Assembly: GCF_051020765.1 (NCBI RefSeq)
Contig: NW_027469105.1
Span: 558,001-622,000, forward strand
Direction of reading: 5' to 3'
Length of the DNA stretch: 64,000 nucleotides
Origin: Lasioglossum baleicum
Taxonomy: Eukaryota > Arthropoda > Insecta > Hymenoptera > Halictidae
Positions 11,604-23,412 of this stretch are shown here, one piece after another. The position numbers and the translations under genes were made by a program. The notes beneath the pieces were generated by a model. The model ran no database searches and was not told where the DNA came from. It saw only the letters and a list, made by a program, of their open reading frames with translations. Within the stretch, counting starts at the first letter, position 1; each line of letters starts with the position of its first letter.

Positions 11604-11960
11604 TTATGCGTTATGCGTTATGCGTTATGCGTTATGCGTTATGCGTTATGCGTTATGCGTTATGCGTTATGCGTTATGCGTTATGCGTTATGCGTTATGC
11701 GTTATGCGTTATGCGTTATGCGTTATGCGTTATGCGTTATGCGTTATGCGTTATGCGTTATGCGTTATGCGTTATGCGTTATGCGTTATGCGTTATGCGT
11801 TATGCGTTATGCGTTATGCGTTATGCGTTATGCGTTATGCGTTATGCGTTATGCGTTATGCGTTATGCGTTATGCGTTATGCGTTATGCGTTATGCGTTA
11901 TGCGTTATGCGTTATGCGTTATGCGTTATGCGTTATGCGTTATGCGTTATGCGTTATGCG
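11604..11960 (+). repeat. Pure heptamer run, 51 units
   Basis: Perfect TTATGCG between GTATGCG and ATATGCG, the same context as the 66-unit runs at 383 and 9119. Confidence 0.96.
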
Positions 11961-12730
11961 ATATGCGTTATGCGTTTTGCGTTATGCGTTATGCGTTATG
12001 CTATATGGGTTGTGCGTAATGCGTTATGCGTTATCGGCTTTGCGTTATGCGTTATGGGTTATGCGTTATCCGTTATGGATTATGCGTTATGTATTATGCG
12101 TTATGGTTAATGAGTTATGGGTTATGCGTTGTGCGTTATCCGTTATTCGTTATGCGTTATGCGTTATGCGATATGCGTTATGCGTTTTGCGTTATGCGTT
12201 ATGCGTTATGCTTTATGGGTTGTGCGTAATGCGTTATGCGTTATCGGCTTTGCGTTATGCGTTATGGGTTATGCGTTATCCGTTATGGATTATGCGTTAT
12301 GTATTAAGCGTTATGGTTAATGCGTTATGGGTTATGCGTTGTGCGTTATCCGTTATCCGTTATGCGTTATGCGTTATGCGATATGCGTTATGCGTTTTGC
12401 GTTATGCGTTATGCGTTATGCTTTATGGGTTATGCGTAATGCGTTATGCGTTATCGGCTTTGCGTTATGCGTTATCCGTTATGGATTATGCGTTATGTAT
12501 TATGCGTTATGGTTAATGCGTTATGAGTTATGCGTTGTGCATTACCCGTTATGCGTTACGCTTTATGCGTTATGCGTTATGCGCTATCGGCTTTGCGTTA
12601 TGCGTCATACGTTATGCGTTATGCGTTATCGGCTTTGCGTTATGCGTCATGCGTTATGGGTTATGCGTTATCCGTTATGGATTATGCGTAATGCATTATA
12701 AGTTATGCGTTATGCGTTTCGCGTTATGTG
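11961..12730 (+). repeat. Higher-order repeat A-A-B, 770 bp
   Basis: Carries ATATGGG and TTATTCG like the 845 and 4002 copies, but B has TTATGGG in place of TTATTTG. Ends in TTATGTG at 12724-12730. Confidence 0.9.
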
Positions 12731-13038
12731 TTATGCGTTATGGGTTATGCGTTATGCGTTATGCGTTATGCGTTATGCGTTATGCGTTATGCGTTATGCG
12801 TTATGCGTTATGCGTTATGCGTTATGCGTTATGCGTTATGCGTTATGCGTTATGCGTTATGCGTTATGCGTTATGCGTTATGCGTTATGCCTTATGCGTT
12901 ATGCGTTATGCGTTATGCGTTATGCGTTATGCGTTATGCGTTATGCGTTATGCGTTATGCGTTATGCGTTGTGCGTTATGCGTTATGCGTTATGCGTTAT
13001 GCGTTATGCGTTATGCGTTATGCGTTATGCGTTATGCG
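12731..13038 (+). repeat. Heptamer run with TTATGCC and TTGTGCG landmarks
   Basis: TTATGGG near the left end, TTATGCC near 12889 and TTGTGCG near 12967; all other units are perfect. Confidence 0.92.
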
Positions 13039-13423
13039 ATATGCGTTATGCGTTTTGCGTTTTGCGTTATGCGTTATGCGTTATGCGTTATGCGTTATGC
13101 GTTATGCTTTATGCTTTATGGGTTATGCGTAATGCGTTATCGGCTTTGCGTTATGCGTTATGGGTTATGCGTTATCCGTTATGGATTATGCGTTATGTAT
13201 TATGCGTTATGGGTTATGCGTTGAGCGTTATCCGTTATGGGTTATGCGTTATGCGTTATGCGATATGCGCTATGTGTTATGCGTTATGCGTTATGCGTTA
13301 TGCGTTATCGGCTTTGCGTTATGCGTTATGGGTTATGCGTTATCTGTTATGGATTATGCGTTATGCATTATGCGTTTTGCGTTATGCGTTATGCGTTATG
13401 CGTTATGGGTTATGCGTCATGCG
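13039..13423 (+). repeat. First C module (168 bp at 13109-13276) with D tail
   Basis: ATATGCG 13039, doubled TTTTGCG and two adjacent TTATGCT (13102, 13109). The C module runs 13109-13276 and includes TTGAGCG and a terminal ATATGCG, CTATGTG. TTATCTG, TTTTGCG, TTATGGG and TCATGCG (13417-13423) follow. Confidence 0.88.
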
Positions 13424-13913
13424 TTATGCGTTATGCGTTATGCGTTATGCGTTATGCGTTATGCGTTATGCGTTATGCGTTATGCGTTATGCGTTATGCG
13501 TTATGCGTTATGCGTTATGCGTTATGCGTTATGCGTTATGCGTTATGCGTTATGCGTTATGCGTTATGCGTTATGCGTTATGCGTTATGCGTTATGCGTT
13601 ATGCGTTATGCGTTATGCGTTATGCGTTATGCGTTATGCGTTATGCGTTATGCGTTATGCGTTATGCGTTATGCGTTATGCGTTATGCGTTATGCGTTAT
13701 GCGTTATGCGTTATGCGTTATGCGTTATGCGTTATGCGTTATGCGTTATGCGTTATGCGTTATGCGTTATGCGTTATGCGTTATGCGTTATGCGTTATGC
13801 GTTATGCGTTATGCGTTATGCGTTATGCGTTATGCGTTATGCGTTATGCGTTATGCGTTATGCGTTATGCGTTATGCGTTATGCGTTATGCGTTATGCGT
13901 TATGCGTTATGCG
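13424..13913 (+). repeat. Pure heptamer run, 70 units
   Basis: 490 bp of perfect TTATGCG between TCATGCG and ATATGCG. Confidence 0.96.
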
Positions 13914-14935
13914 ATATGCGTTATGCGTTTTGCGTTAAGCGTTATGCGTTATGCTTTATGGGTTATGCGTTATCCGTTATGGGTTATGCGTAATGCATTA
14001 TGCGTTATGCGTTATCCGTTATGGGTTATGCGTTATGCGTTATGCGATATGCGCTATGTGTTATGCGTTATGCGTTATGCGTTATCGGCTTTGCGTTATG
14101 CGTTATGGGTTATGCGTTATCTGTTATGGATTATGCGTTATGCATTATGCGTTTTGCGTTATGCGTTATGCGTTATCGGCTTTGCGTTATGCGTCATACG
14201 TTATGCGTTATGCGTTATGCGTTATCGGCTTTGCGTTATGCGTTATGGGTTATGCGTTATCTGTTATGGATTATGCGTTATGCATTATGCGTTTTGCGTT
14301 ATGCGTTATGCGTTATGCGTTATCGGCTTTGCGTTATGCGTCATACGTTATGCGTTATGCGTTATGCGTTATGCGTTATCGGCTTTGCGTTATGCGTCAT
14401 GCGGTATGGGTTATGCGTTAACCGTTATGGATTATGCGTAATGCATTATGCGTTATGCGTTATGCGTTATGGGTTATGCGTTGTGCGTTATCCGTTATCC
14501 GTTATGCGTTATGCGTTATGCGTTATGCGTTATGCGATATGCGTTATGCGTTTTGCGTTTTGCGTTATGCGTTATGCGTTATGCTTTATGGGTTATGCGT
14601 AATGCGTTATGCGTTATCGGCTTTGCGTTATGCGTTATCCGTTATGGATTATGCGTTATGTATTATGCGTTATGGTTAATGCGTTATGAGTTATGCGTTG
14701 TGCGTTACCCGTTATGCGTTACGCTTTATGCGTTATGCGTTGTGCGTTACCCGTTATGCGTTACGCTTTATGCGTTATGCGTTATGCGCTATCGGCTTTG
14801 CGTTATGCGTCATACGTTATGCGTTATGCGTTATCGGCTTTGCGTTATGCGTCATGCGTTATGGGTTATGCGTTATCCCTTATGGATTATGCGTAATGCA
14901 TTATAAGTTATGCGTTATGCGTTTCGCGTTATGTG
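13914..14935 (+). repeat. D, partial A and B block
   Basis: ATATGCG, TTTTGCG, TTAAGCG start. The TTATCGG/TTATCTG/TCATACG section is repeated in shortened form. GTATGGG and TTAACCG are near 14403-14423. In B the TTGTGCG, TTACCCG, TTACGCT group occurs twice (about 14698-14768), a local 49-bp duplication. Ends TTATGTG 14929-14935. Confidence 0.85.
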
Positions 14936-15173
14936 TTATGCGTTATGGGTTATGCGTTATGCGTTATGCGTTATGCGTTATGCGTTATGCGTTATGAGTT
15001 ATGCGTTATGCGTTATGCGTTATGCGTTATGCGTTATGCGTTATGCGTTATGCGTTATGCGTTATGCCTTATGCGTTATGCGTTATGCGTTATGCGTTAT
15101 GCGTTATGCGTTATGCGTTATGCGTTGTGCGTTATGCGTTATGCGTTATGCGTTATGCGTTATGCGTTATGCG
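14936..15173 (+). repeat. Heptamer run with TTATGAG, TTATGCC, TTGTGCG landmarks
   Basis: Same landmark order as the runs at 6760 and 8209. Confidence 0.9.
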
Positions 15174-15446
15174 ATATGCGTTATGCGTTTTGCGTTTTGC
15201 GTTATGCGTTATGCGTTATGCTTTATGGGTTATGCGTTATCCGTTATGGGTTATGCGTAATGCATTATGCGTTATGCGTTATCCGTTATGGGTTATGCGT
15301 TATGCGTTATGCGATATGCGCTATGCGTTATGCGTTATGCGTTATGCGTTATGCGTTATGCGTTATGCGTTATGCGTTATGCGTTATGCGTTATGCGTTA
15401 TCGGCTTTGCGTTATGCGTCATACGTTATGCGTCATGCGGTATGCG
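15174..15446 (+). repeat. Short D module ending in GTATGCG
   Basis: ATATGCG, doubled TTTTGCG, TTATGCT, TAATGCA and a late ATATGCG followed by CTATGCG. CTATGTG, TTATCTG and TTAACCG are missing, so the block looks internally deleted. TCATACG then GTATGCG (15440-15446) close it. Confidence 0.84.
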
Positions 15447-15782
15447 TTATGCGTTATGCGTTATGCGTTATGCGTTATGCGTTATGCGTTATGCGTTATG
15501 CGTTATGCGTTATGCGTTATGCGTTATGCGTTATGCGTTATGCGTTATGCGTTATGCGTTATGCGTTATGCGTTATGCGTTATGCGTTATGCGTTATGCG
15601 TTATGCGTTATGCGTTATGCGTTATGCGTTATGCGTTATGCGTTATGCGTTATGCGTTATGCGTTATGCGTTATGCGTTATGCGTTATGCGTTATGCGTT
15701 ATGCGTTATGCGTTATGCGTTATGCGTTATGCGTTATGCGTTATGCGTTATGCGTTATGCGTTATGCGTTATGCGTTATGCG
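15447..15782 (+). repeat. Pure heptamer run, 48 units
   Basis: Perfect TTATGCG between GTATGCG and ATATGCG. Confidence 0.96.
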
Positions 15783-16391
15783 ATATGCGTTATGCGTTTT
15801 GCGTTATGCGTTATGCGTTATGCTATATGGGTTGTGCGTAATGCGTTATGCGTTATCGGCTTTGCGTTATGCGTTATGGGTTATGCGTTATCCGTTATGG
15901 ATTATGCGTTATGTATTATGCGTTATGGTTAATGAGTTATGGGTTATGCGTTGTGCGTTATCCGTTATTCGTTATGCGTTATGCGTTATGCGATATGCGT
16001 TATGCGTTTTGCGTTATGCGTTATGCGTTATGCTTTATGGGTTGTGCGTAATGCGTTATGCGTTATCGGCTTTGCGTTATGCGTTATGGGTTATGCGTTA
16101 TCCGTTATGGATTATGCGTTATGTATTAAGCGTTATGGTTAATGCGTTATGGGTTATGCGTTGTGCGTTATCCGTTATCCGTTATGCGTTATGCGTTATG
16201 CGATATGCGTTATGCGTTTTGCGTTATGCGTTATGCGTTATGCTTTATGGGTTATGCGTAATGCGTTATGCGTTATCGGCTTTGCGTTATGCGTTATGGG
16301 TTATGCGTTATCTGTTATGGATTATGCGTTATGCATTATGCGTTTTGCGTTATGCGTTATGCGTTATGCGTTATGGGTTATGCGTCATGCG
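15783..16391 (+). repeat. A-A block joined to a D tail
   Basis: Two A modules with ATATGGG and TTATTCG, as at 11961. The expected B module is replaced by a TTATCTG, TTTTGCG, TTATGGG, TCATGCG tail, indicating a recombinant junction near 16262-16330. Confidence 0.86.
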
Positions 16392-16608
16392 TTATGCGTT
16401 ATGCGTTATGCGTTATGCGTTATGCGTTATGCGTTATGCGTTATGCGTTATGCGTTATGCGTTATGCGTTATGCGTTATGCGTTATGCGTTATGCGTTAT
16501 GCGTTATGCGTTATGCGTTATGCGTTATGCGTTATGCGTTATGCGTTATGCGTTATGCGTTATGCGTTATGCGTTATGCGTTATGCGTTATGCGTTATGC
16601 GTTATGCG
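16392..16608 (+). repeat. Pure heptamer run, 31 units
   Basis: Perfect TTATGCG between TCATGCG and ATATGCG. Confidence 0.96.
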
Positions 16609-17812
16609 ATATGCGCTATGTGTTATGCGTTATGCGTTATGCGTTATCGGCTTTGCGTTATGCGTTATGGGTTATGCGTTATCTGTTATGGATTATGCGT
16701 TATGCATTATGCGTTTTGCGTTATGCGTTATGCGTTATGCGTTATCGGCTTTGCGTTATGCGTCATACGTTATGCGTTATGCGTTATGCGTTATGCGTTA
16801 TCGGCTTTGCGTTATGCGTTATGGGTTATGCGTTATCTGTTATGGATTATGCGTTATGCATTATGCGTTTTGCGTTATGCGTTATGCGTTATGCGTTATC
16901 GGCTTTGCGTTATGCGTCATACGTTATGCGTTATGCGTTATGCGTTATGCGTTATCGGCTTTGCGTTATGCGTCATGCGGTATGGGTTATGCGTTAACCG
17001 TTATGGATTATGCGTAATGCATTATGCGTTATGCGTTATGCGTTATGGGTTATGCGTTATGCGTTATGCGTTATGCGATATGCGCTATGTGTTATGCGTT
17101 ATGCGTTATGCGATATGCGTTATGCGTTTTGCGTTATGCGTTATGCGTTATGCTATATGGGTTGTGCGTAATGCGTTATGCGTTATCGGCTTTGCGTTAT
17201 GCGTTATGGGTTATGCGTTATCCGTTATGGATTATGCGTTATGTATTATGCGTTATGGTTAATGAGTTATGGGTTATGCGTTGTGCGTTATCCGTTATTC
17301 GTTATGCGTTATGCGATATGCGTTATGCGTTTTGCGGTATGCGTTATGCGTTATGCTTTATGGGTTGTGCGTAATGCGTTATGCGTTATCGGCTTTGCGT
17401 TATGCGTTATGGGTTATGCGTTATCCGTTATGGATTATGCGTTATGTATTAAGCGTTATGGTTAATGCGTTATGGGTTATGCGTTGTGCGTTATCCGTTA
17501 TCCGTTATGCGTTATGCGTTATGCGATATGCGTTATGCGTTTTGCGTTATGCGTTATGCGTTATGCTTTATGGGTTATGCGTAATGCGTTATGCGTTATG
17601 GTTAATGCGTTATGAGTTATGCGTTGTGCATTACCCGTTATGCGTTACGCTTTATGCGTTATGCGTTATGCGCTATCGGCTTTGCGTTATGCGTCATACG
17701 TTATGCGTTATCGGCTTTGCGTTATGCGTCATGCGTTATGGGTTATGCGTTATCCGTTATGGATTATGCGTAATGCATTATAAGTTATGCGTTATGCGTT
17801 TCGCGTTATGTG
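16609..17812 (+). repeat. D-D-A-A plus shortened B
   Basis: The D section occurs twice (TTATCTG near 16678 and 16832), followed by GTATGGG, TTAACCG and TAATGCA. GTATGCG near 17337 replaces a TTATGCG in the second A. B lacks its TTATCGG-to-TTATGTA segment: TAATGCG is followed directly by TTATGGT near 17590. Ends TTATGTG 17806-17812. The same A and shortened B appear at 23880-24616. Confidence 0.84.
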
Positions 17813-18092
17813 TTATGCGTTATGGGTTATGCGTTATGCGTTATGCGTTATGCGTTATGCGTTATGCGTTATGCGTTATGCGTTATGCGTTATGCGTTAT
17901 GCGTTATGCGTTATGCGTTATGCGTTATGCGTTATGCGTTATGCGTTATGCGTTATGCGTTATGCCTTATGCGTTATGCGTTATGCGTTATGCGTTATGC
18001 GTTATGCGTTATGCGTTATGCGTTATGCGTTGTGCGTTATGCGTTATGCGTTATGCGTTATGCGTTATGCGTTATGCGTTATGCGTTATGCG
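17813..18092 (+). repeat. Heptamer run with TTATGCC (17960) and TTGTGCG (18030)
   Basis: TTATGGG at 17820, then perfect units broken only by the two landmarks. Confidence 0.93.
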
Positions 18093-18428
18093 ATATGCGT
18101 TATGCGTTTTGCGTTTTGCGTTATGCGTTATGCGTTATGCGTTATGCGTTATGCTTTATGGGTTATGCGTAATGCGTTATCGGCTTTGCGTTATGCGTTA
18201 TGGGTTATGCGTTATCCGTTATGGATTATGCGTTATGTATTATGCGTTATGGGTTATGCGTTGAGCGTTATCCGTTATGGGTTATGCGTTATGCGTTATG
18301 CGATATGCGCTATGTGTTATGCGTTATGCGTTATGCGTTATCGGCTTTGCGTTATGCGTTATGGGTTATGCGTTATCTGTTTTGCGTTATGCGTTATGCG
18401 TTATGCGTTATGGGTTATGCGTCATGCG
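18093..18428 (+). repeat. C module (168 bp at 18149-18316) with short tail
   Basis: Doubled TTTTGCG, then TTATGCT at 18149 through CTATGTG at 18310-18316. The tail has TTATCTG directly followed by TTTTGCG, then TTATGGG and TCATGCG (18422-18428). Confidence 0.9.
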
Positions 18429-18603
18429 TTATGCGTTATGCGTTATGCGTTATGCGTTATGCGTTATGCGTTATGCGTTATGCGTTATGCGTTATGCGTT
18501 ATGCGTTATGCGTTATGCGTTATGCGTTATGCGTTATGCGTTATGCGTTATGCGTTATGCGTTATGCGTTATGCGTTATGCGTTATGCGTTATGCGTTAT
18601 GCG
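18429..18603 (+). repeat. Pure heptamer run, 25 units
   Basis: Perfect TTATGCG up to a TTATCCG pair at 18604. Confidence 0.95.
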
Positions 18604-20129
18604 TTATCCGTTATCCGTTATGCGTTATGCGTTATGCGTTATGCGTTATCGGCTTTGCGTTATGCGTCATGCGGTACGGGTTATGCGTTATCCGTTATGG
18701 ATTATGCGTAATGCATTATGCGTTATGCGTTATCCGTTATGGGTTATGCGTTATGCGTTATGCGATATGCGATATGCGTTATGCGTTTTGCGTTATGCGT
18801 TATGCGTTATGCTTTATGGGTTGTGCGTAATGCGTTATGCGTTATCGGCTTTGCGTTATGCGTTATGGGTTATGCGTTATCCGTTATGGATTATGCGTTA
18901 TGTATTATGCGTTATGGTTAATGAGTTATGGGTTATGCGTTGTGCGTTATCCGTTATCCGTTATGCGTTATGCGTTATGCGATATGCGCTATGTGTTATG
19001 CGTTATGCGTTATGCGTTATCGGCTTTGCGTTATGCGTTATGGGTTATGCGTTATCCGTTATGGATTATGCGTTATGTATTATGCGTTATGGTTAATGCG
19101 TTATGGGTTATGCGTTGTGCGTTATCCGTTATGCGTTATGCGTTATGCGTTATGCGTTATGCGATATGCGTTATGCGATTTGCGTTATGCGTTATGCGTT
19201 ATGCTTTATGGGTTGTGCGTAATGCGTTATGCGTTATCGGCTTTGCGTTATGCGTTATGGGTTATGCGTTATCCGTTATGGATTATGCGTTATGTATTAT
19301 GCGTTATGGTTAATGAGTTATGGGTTATGCGTTGTGCGTTATCCGTTATCCGTTATGCGTTATGCGTTATGCGATATGCGTTATGCGTTTTGCGTTATGC
19401 GTTATGCGTTATGCTTTATGGGTTGTGCGTAATGCGTTATGCGTTATCGGCTTTGCGTTATGCGTTATGGGTTATGCGTTATCCGTTATGGATTATGCGT
19501 TATGTATTAAGCGTTATGGTTAATGCGTTATGGGTTATGCGTTGTGCGTTATCCGTTATCCGTTATGCGTTATGCGTTATGCGATATGCGATATGCGTTT
19601 TGCGTTATGCGTTATGCGTTATGCTTTATGGGTTATGCGTAATGCGTTATGCGTTATCGGCTTTGCGTTATGCGTTATCCGTTATGGATTATGCGTTATG
19701 TATTATGCGTTATGGTTAATGCGTTATGAGTTATGCGTTGTGCGTTACCCGTTATGCGTTACGCTTTATGCGTTATGCGTTATGCGCTATCGGCTTTGCG
19801 TTATGCGTCATACGTTATGCGTTATGCGTTATGCGTTATCGGCTTTGCGTTATGCGTCATGCGGTATGGGTTATGCGTTAACCGTTATGGATTATGCGTA
19901 ATGCATTATGCGTTATGCGTTATGCGTTATGGGTTATGCGTTATGCGTTATGCGTTATGCGATATGCGCTATGTGTTATGCGTTATGCGTCATGCGTTAT
20001 GGGTTATGCGTTATCCGTTATGGATTATGCGTGATGCATTATGCGTTATGCGTTATGCGTTTTGCGTTATGTGTTATGCGTTATGGGTTATGCGTCATGC
20101 GTTATGCGTTATGCGTTATGCGTCATGCG
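18604..20129 (+). repeat. D (GTACGGG) - A - A block, first long-range duplicate
   Basis: GTACGGG near 18673, TAATGCA near 18711, two adjacent ATATGCG near 18763, then A modules. Positions about 18718-19313 match 25557-26152 (offset 6839 bp) unit for unit in translation, and resemble 56299-56900. ATTTGCG near 19176 is a private variant. The right part holds TTAACCG, TGATGCA (near 20032) and two TCATGCG. Confidence 0.86.
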
Positions 20130-20346
20130 TTATGCGTTATGCGTTATGCGTTATGCGTTATGCGTTATGCGTTATGCGTTATGCGTTATGCGTTATGCGT
20201 TATGCGTTATGCGTTATGCGTTATGCGTTATGCGTTATGCGTTATGCGTTATGCGTTATGCGTTATGCGTTATGCGTTATGCGTTATGCGTTATGCGTTA
20301 TGCGTTATGCGTTATGCGTTATGCGTTATGCGTTATGCGTTATGCG
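20130..20346 (+). repeat. Pure heptamer run, 31 units
   Basis: Perfect TTATGCG between TCATGCG (20123) and ATATGCG (20347). Confidence 0.96.
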
Positions 20347-21109
20347 ATATGCGTTATGCGTTTTGCGTTAAGCGTTATGCGTTATGCTTTATGGGTTGTG
20401 CGTAATGCGTTATGCGTTATCGGCTTTGCGTTATGCGTTATGGGTTATGCGTTATCCGTTATGGATTATGCGTTATGTATTATGCGTTATGGTTAATGAG
20501 TTATGGGTTATGCGTTGTGCGTTATCCGTTATCCGTTATGCGTTATGCGTTATGCGATATGCGTTATGCGTTTTGCGTTATGCGTTATGCTTTATGGGTT
20601 GTGCGTAATGCGTTATGCGTTATCGGCTTTGCGTTATGCGTTATGGGTTATGCGTTATCCGTTATGGATTATGCGTTATGTATTAAGCGTTATGGTTAAT
20701 GCGTTATGGGTTATGCGTTGTGCGTTATCCGTTATCCGTTATGCGTTATGCGTTATGCGTTATGCGATATGCGTTATGCGTTTTGCGTTATGCGTTATGC
20801 GTTATGCTTTATGGGTTATGCGTAATGCGTTATGCGTTATCGGCTTTGCGTTATGCGTTATCCGTTATGGATTATGCGTTATGTATTATGCGTTATGGTT
20901 AATGCGTTATGAGTTATGCGTTGTGCGTTACCCGTTATGCGTTACGCTTTATGCGTTATGCGTTATGCGCTATCGGCTATCGGCTTTGCGTTATGCGTCA
21001 TACGTTATGCGTTATGCGTTATCGGCTTTGCGTTATGCGTCATGCGTTATGGGTAATGCGTTATCCCTTATGGATTATGCGTAATGCATTATAAGTTATG
21101 CGTTATGTG
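20347..21109 (+). repeat. Higher-order repeat A-A-B, copy 1 of a 1582-bp pair
   Basis: Matches 21929-22684 at an offset of 1582 bp. CTATCGG is doubled near 20969 here and single in the copy, which explains the 7-bp length difference. B ends without TTTCGCG: TTATAAG, one TTATGCG, then TTATGTG at 21103. Confidence 0.88.
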
Positions 21110-21319
21110 TTATGCGTTATGGGTTATGCGTTATGCGTTATGCGTTATGCGTTATGCGTTATGCGTTATGCGTTATGCGTTATGCGTTATGCGTTATGCG
21201 TTATGCGTTATGCGTTATGCGTTATGCGTTATGCGTTATGCGTTATGCGTTATGCGTTATGCGTTATGCGTTATGCCTTATGCGTTATGCGTTATGCGTT
21301 ATGCGTTATGCGTTATGCG
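21110..21319 (+). repeat. Heptamer run with TTATGCC (21271)
   Basis: TTATGGG at 21117, then perfect units except TTATGCC. Confidence 0.93.
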
Positions 21320-21690
21320 TTACGCTTTATGCGTTATGCGTTATGCGCTATCGGCTTTGCGTTATGCGTCATACGTTATGCGTTATGCGTTATGCGTTAT
21401 CGGCTTTGCGTTATGCGTCATGCGGTATGGGTTATGCGTTAACCGTTATGGATTATGCGTAATGCATTATGCGTTATGCGTTATGCGTTATGGGTTATGC
21501 GTTATGCGTTATGCGTTATGCGATATGCGCTATGTGTTATGCGTTATGCGTCATGCGTTATGGGTTATGCGTTATCCGTTATGGATTATGCGTGATGCAT
21601 TATGCGTTATGCGTTATGCGTTTTGCGTTATGTGTTATGCGTTATGGGTTATGCGTCATGCGTTATGCGTTATGCGTTATGCGTCATGCG
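21320..21690 (+). repeat. B fragment joined to D
   Basis: Begins abruptly at TTACGCT within the B order, passes CTATCGG, TCATACG, GTATGGG, TTAACCG, TAATGCA, CTATGTG, TGATGCA and TTTTGCG, and ends in TCATGCG at 21684-21690. The abrupt entry into B from a pure run marks a recombination junction. Confidence 0.85.
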
Positions 21691-21928
21691 TTATGCGTTA
21701 TGCGTTATGCGTTATGCGTTATGCGTTATGCGTTATGCGTTATGCGTTATGCGTTATGCGTTATGCGTTATGCGTTATGCGTTATGCGTTATGCGTTATG
21801 CGTTATGCGTTATGCGTTATGCGTTATGCGTTATGCGTTATGCGTTATGCGTTATGCGTTATGCGTTATGCGTTATGCGTTATGCGTTATGCGTTATGCG
21901 TTATGCGTTATGCGTTATGCGTTATGCG
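21691..21928 (+). repeat. Pure heptamer run, 34 units
   Basis: Same position in the repeat as 20130-20346 but three units longer. Confidence 0.96.
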
Positions 21929-22684
21929 ATATGCGTTATGCGTTTTGCGTTAAGCGTTATGCGTTATGCTTTATGGGTTGTGCGTAATGCGTTATGCGTT
22001 ATCGGCTTTGCGTTATGCGTTATGGGTTATGCGTTATCCGTTATGGATTATGCGTTATGTATTATGCGTTATGGTTAATGAGTTATGGGTTATGCGTTGT
22101 GCGTTATCCGTTATCCGTTATGCGTTATGCGTTATGCGATATGCGTTATGCGTTTTGCGTTATGCGTTATGCTTTATGGGTTGTGCGTAATGCGTTATGC
22201 GTTATCGGCTTTGCGTTATGCGTTATGGGTTATGCGTTATCCGTTATGGATTATGCGTTATGTATTAAGCGTTATGGTTAATGCGTTATGGGTTATGCGT
22301 TGTGCGTTATCCGTTATCCGTTATGCGTTATGCGTTATGCGTTATGCGATATGCGTTATGCGTTTTGCGTTATGCGTTATGCGTTATGCTTTATGGGTTA
22401 TGCGTAATGCGTTATGCGTTATCGGCTTTGCGTTATGCGTTATCCGTTATGGATTATGCGTTATGTATTATGCGTTATGGTTAATGCGTTATGAGTTATG
22501 CGTTGTGCGTTACCCGTTATGCGTTACGCTTTATGCGTTATGCGTTATGCGCTATCGGCTTTGCGTTATGCGTCATACGTTATGCGTTATGCGTTATCGG
22601 CTTTGCGTTATGCGTCATGCGTTATGGGTAATGCGTTATCCCTTATGGATTATGCGTAATGCATTATAAGTTATGCGTTATGTG
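21929..22684 (+). repeat. Higher-order repeat A-A-B, copy 2 of the 1582-bp pair
   Basis: Same markers as 20347-21109, including the missing TTTCGCG and a TAATGCG after TCATGCG in B, both otherwise rare. Ends TTATGTG 22678-22684. Confidence 0.88.
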
Positions 22685-23412
22685 TTATGCGTTATGGGTT
22701 ATGCGTTATGCGTTATGCGTTATGCGTTATGCGTTATGCGTTATGCGTTATGCGTTATGCGTTATGCGTTATGCGTTATGCGTTATGCGTTATGCGTTAT
22801 GCGTTATGCGTTATGCGTTATGCGTTATGCGTTATGCGTTATGCCTTATGCGTTATGCGTTATGCGTTATGCGTTATGCGTTATGCGTTATGCGTTATGC
22901 GTTATGCGTTGTGCGTTATGCGTTATGCGTTATGCGTTATGCGATATGCGTTATGCGTTTTGCGTTTTGCGTTATGCGTTATGCGTTATGCTTTATGGGT
23001 TATGCGTTATCCGTTATGGGTTATGCGTAATGCATTATGCGTTATGCGTTATCCGTTATGGGTTATGCGTTATGCGTTATGCGATATGCGCTATGTGTTA
23101 AGCGTTATGCGTTATGCGTTATCGGCTTTGCGTTATGCGTTATGGGTTATGCGTTATCTGTTATGGATTATGCGTTATGCATTATGCGTTTCGCGTTATG
23201 TGTTATGCGTTATGGGTTATGCGTTATGCGTTATGCGTTATGTGTTATGCGTTATGCGTTATGCGTTATGCGTTATGCGTTATGCGTTATGCGTTATGCG
23301 TTATGCGTTATGCCTTATGCGTTATGCGTTATGCGTTATGCGTTATGCGTTATGCGTTATGCGTTATGCGTTGTGCGTTATGCGTTATGCGTTATGCGTT
23401 ATGCGTTATGCG
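22685..23412 (+). repeat. Run, D fragment joined to B tail, second run
   Basis: Run with TTATGCC and TTGTGCG to 22943. D units from ATATGCG 22944 (doubled TTTTGCG, TAATGCA, TTAAGCG, TTATCTG) pass directly into the B ending TTTCGCG, TTATGTG near 23188-23202. A second run follows with its own TTATGCC and TTGTGCG. The D-to-B join is not seen elsewhere. Confidence 0.84.
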
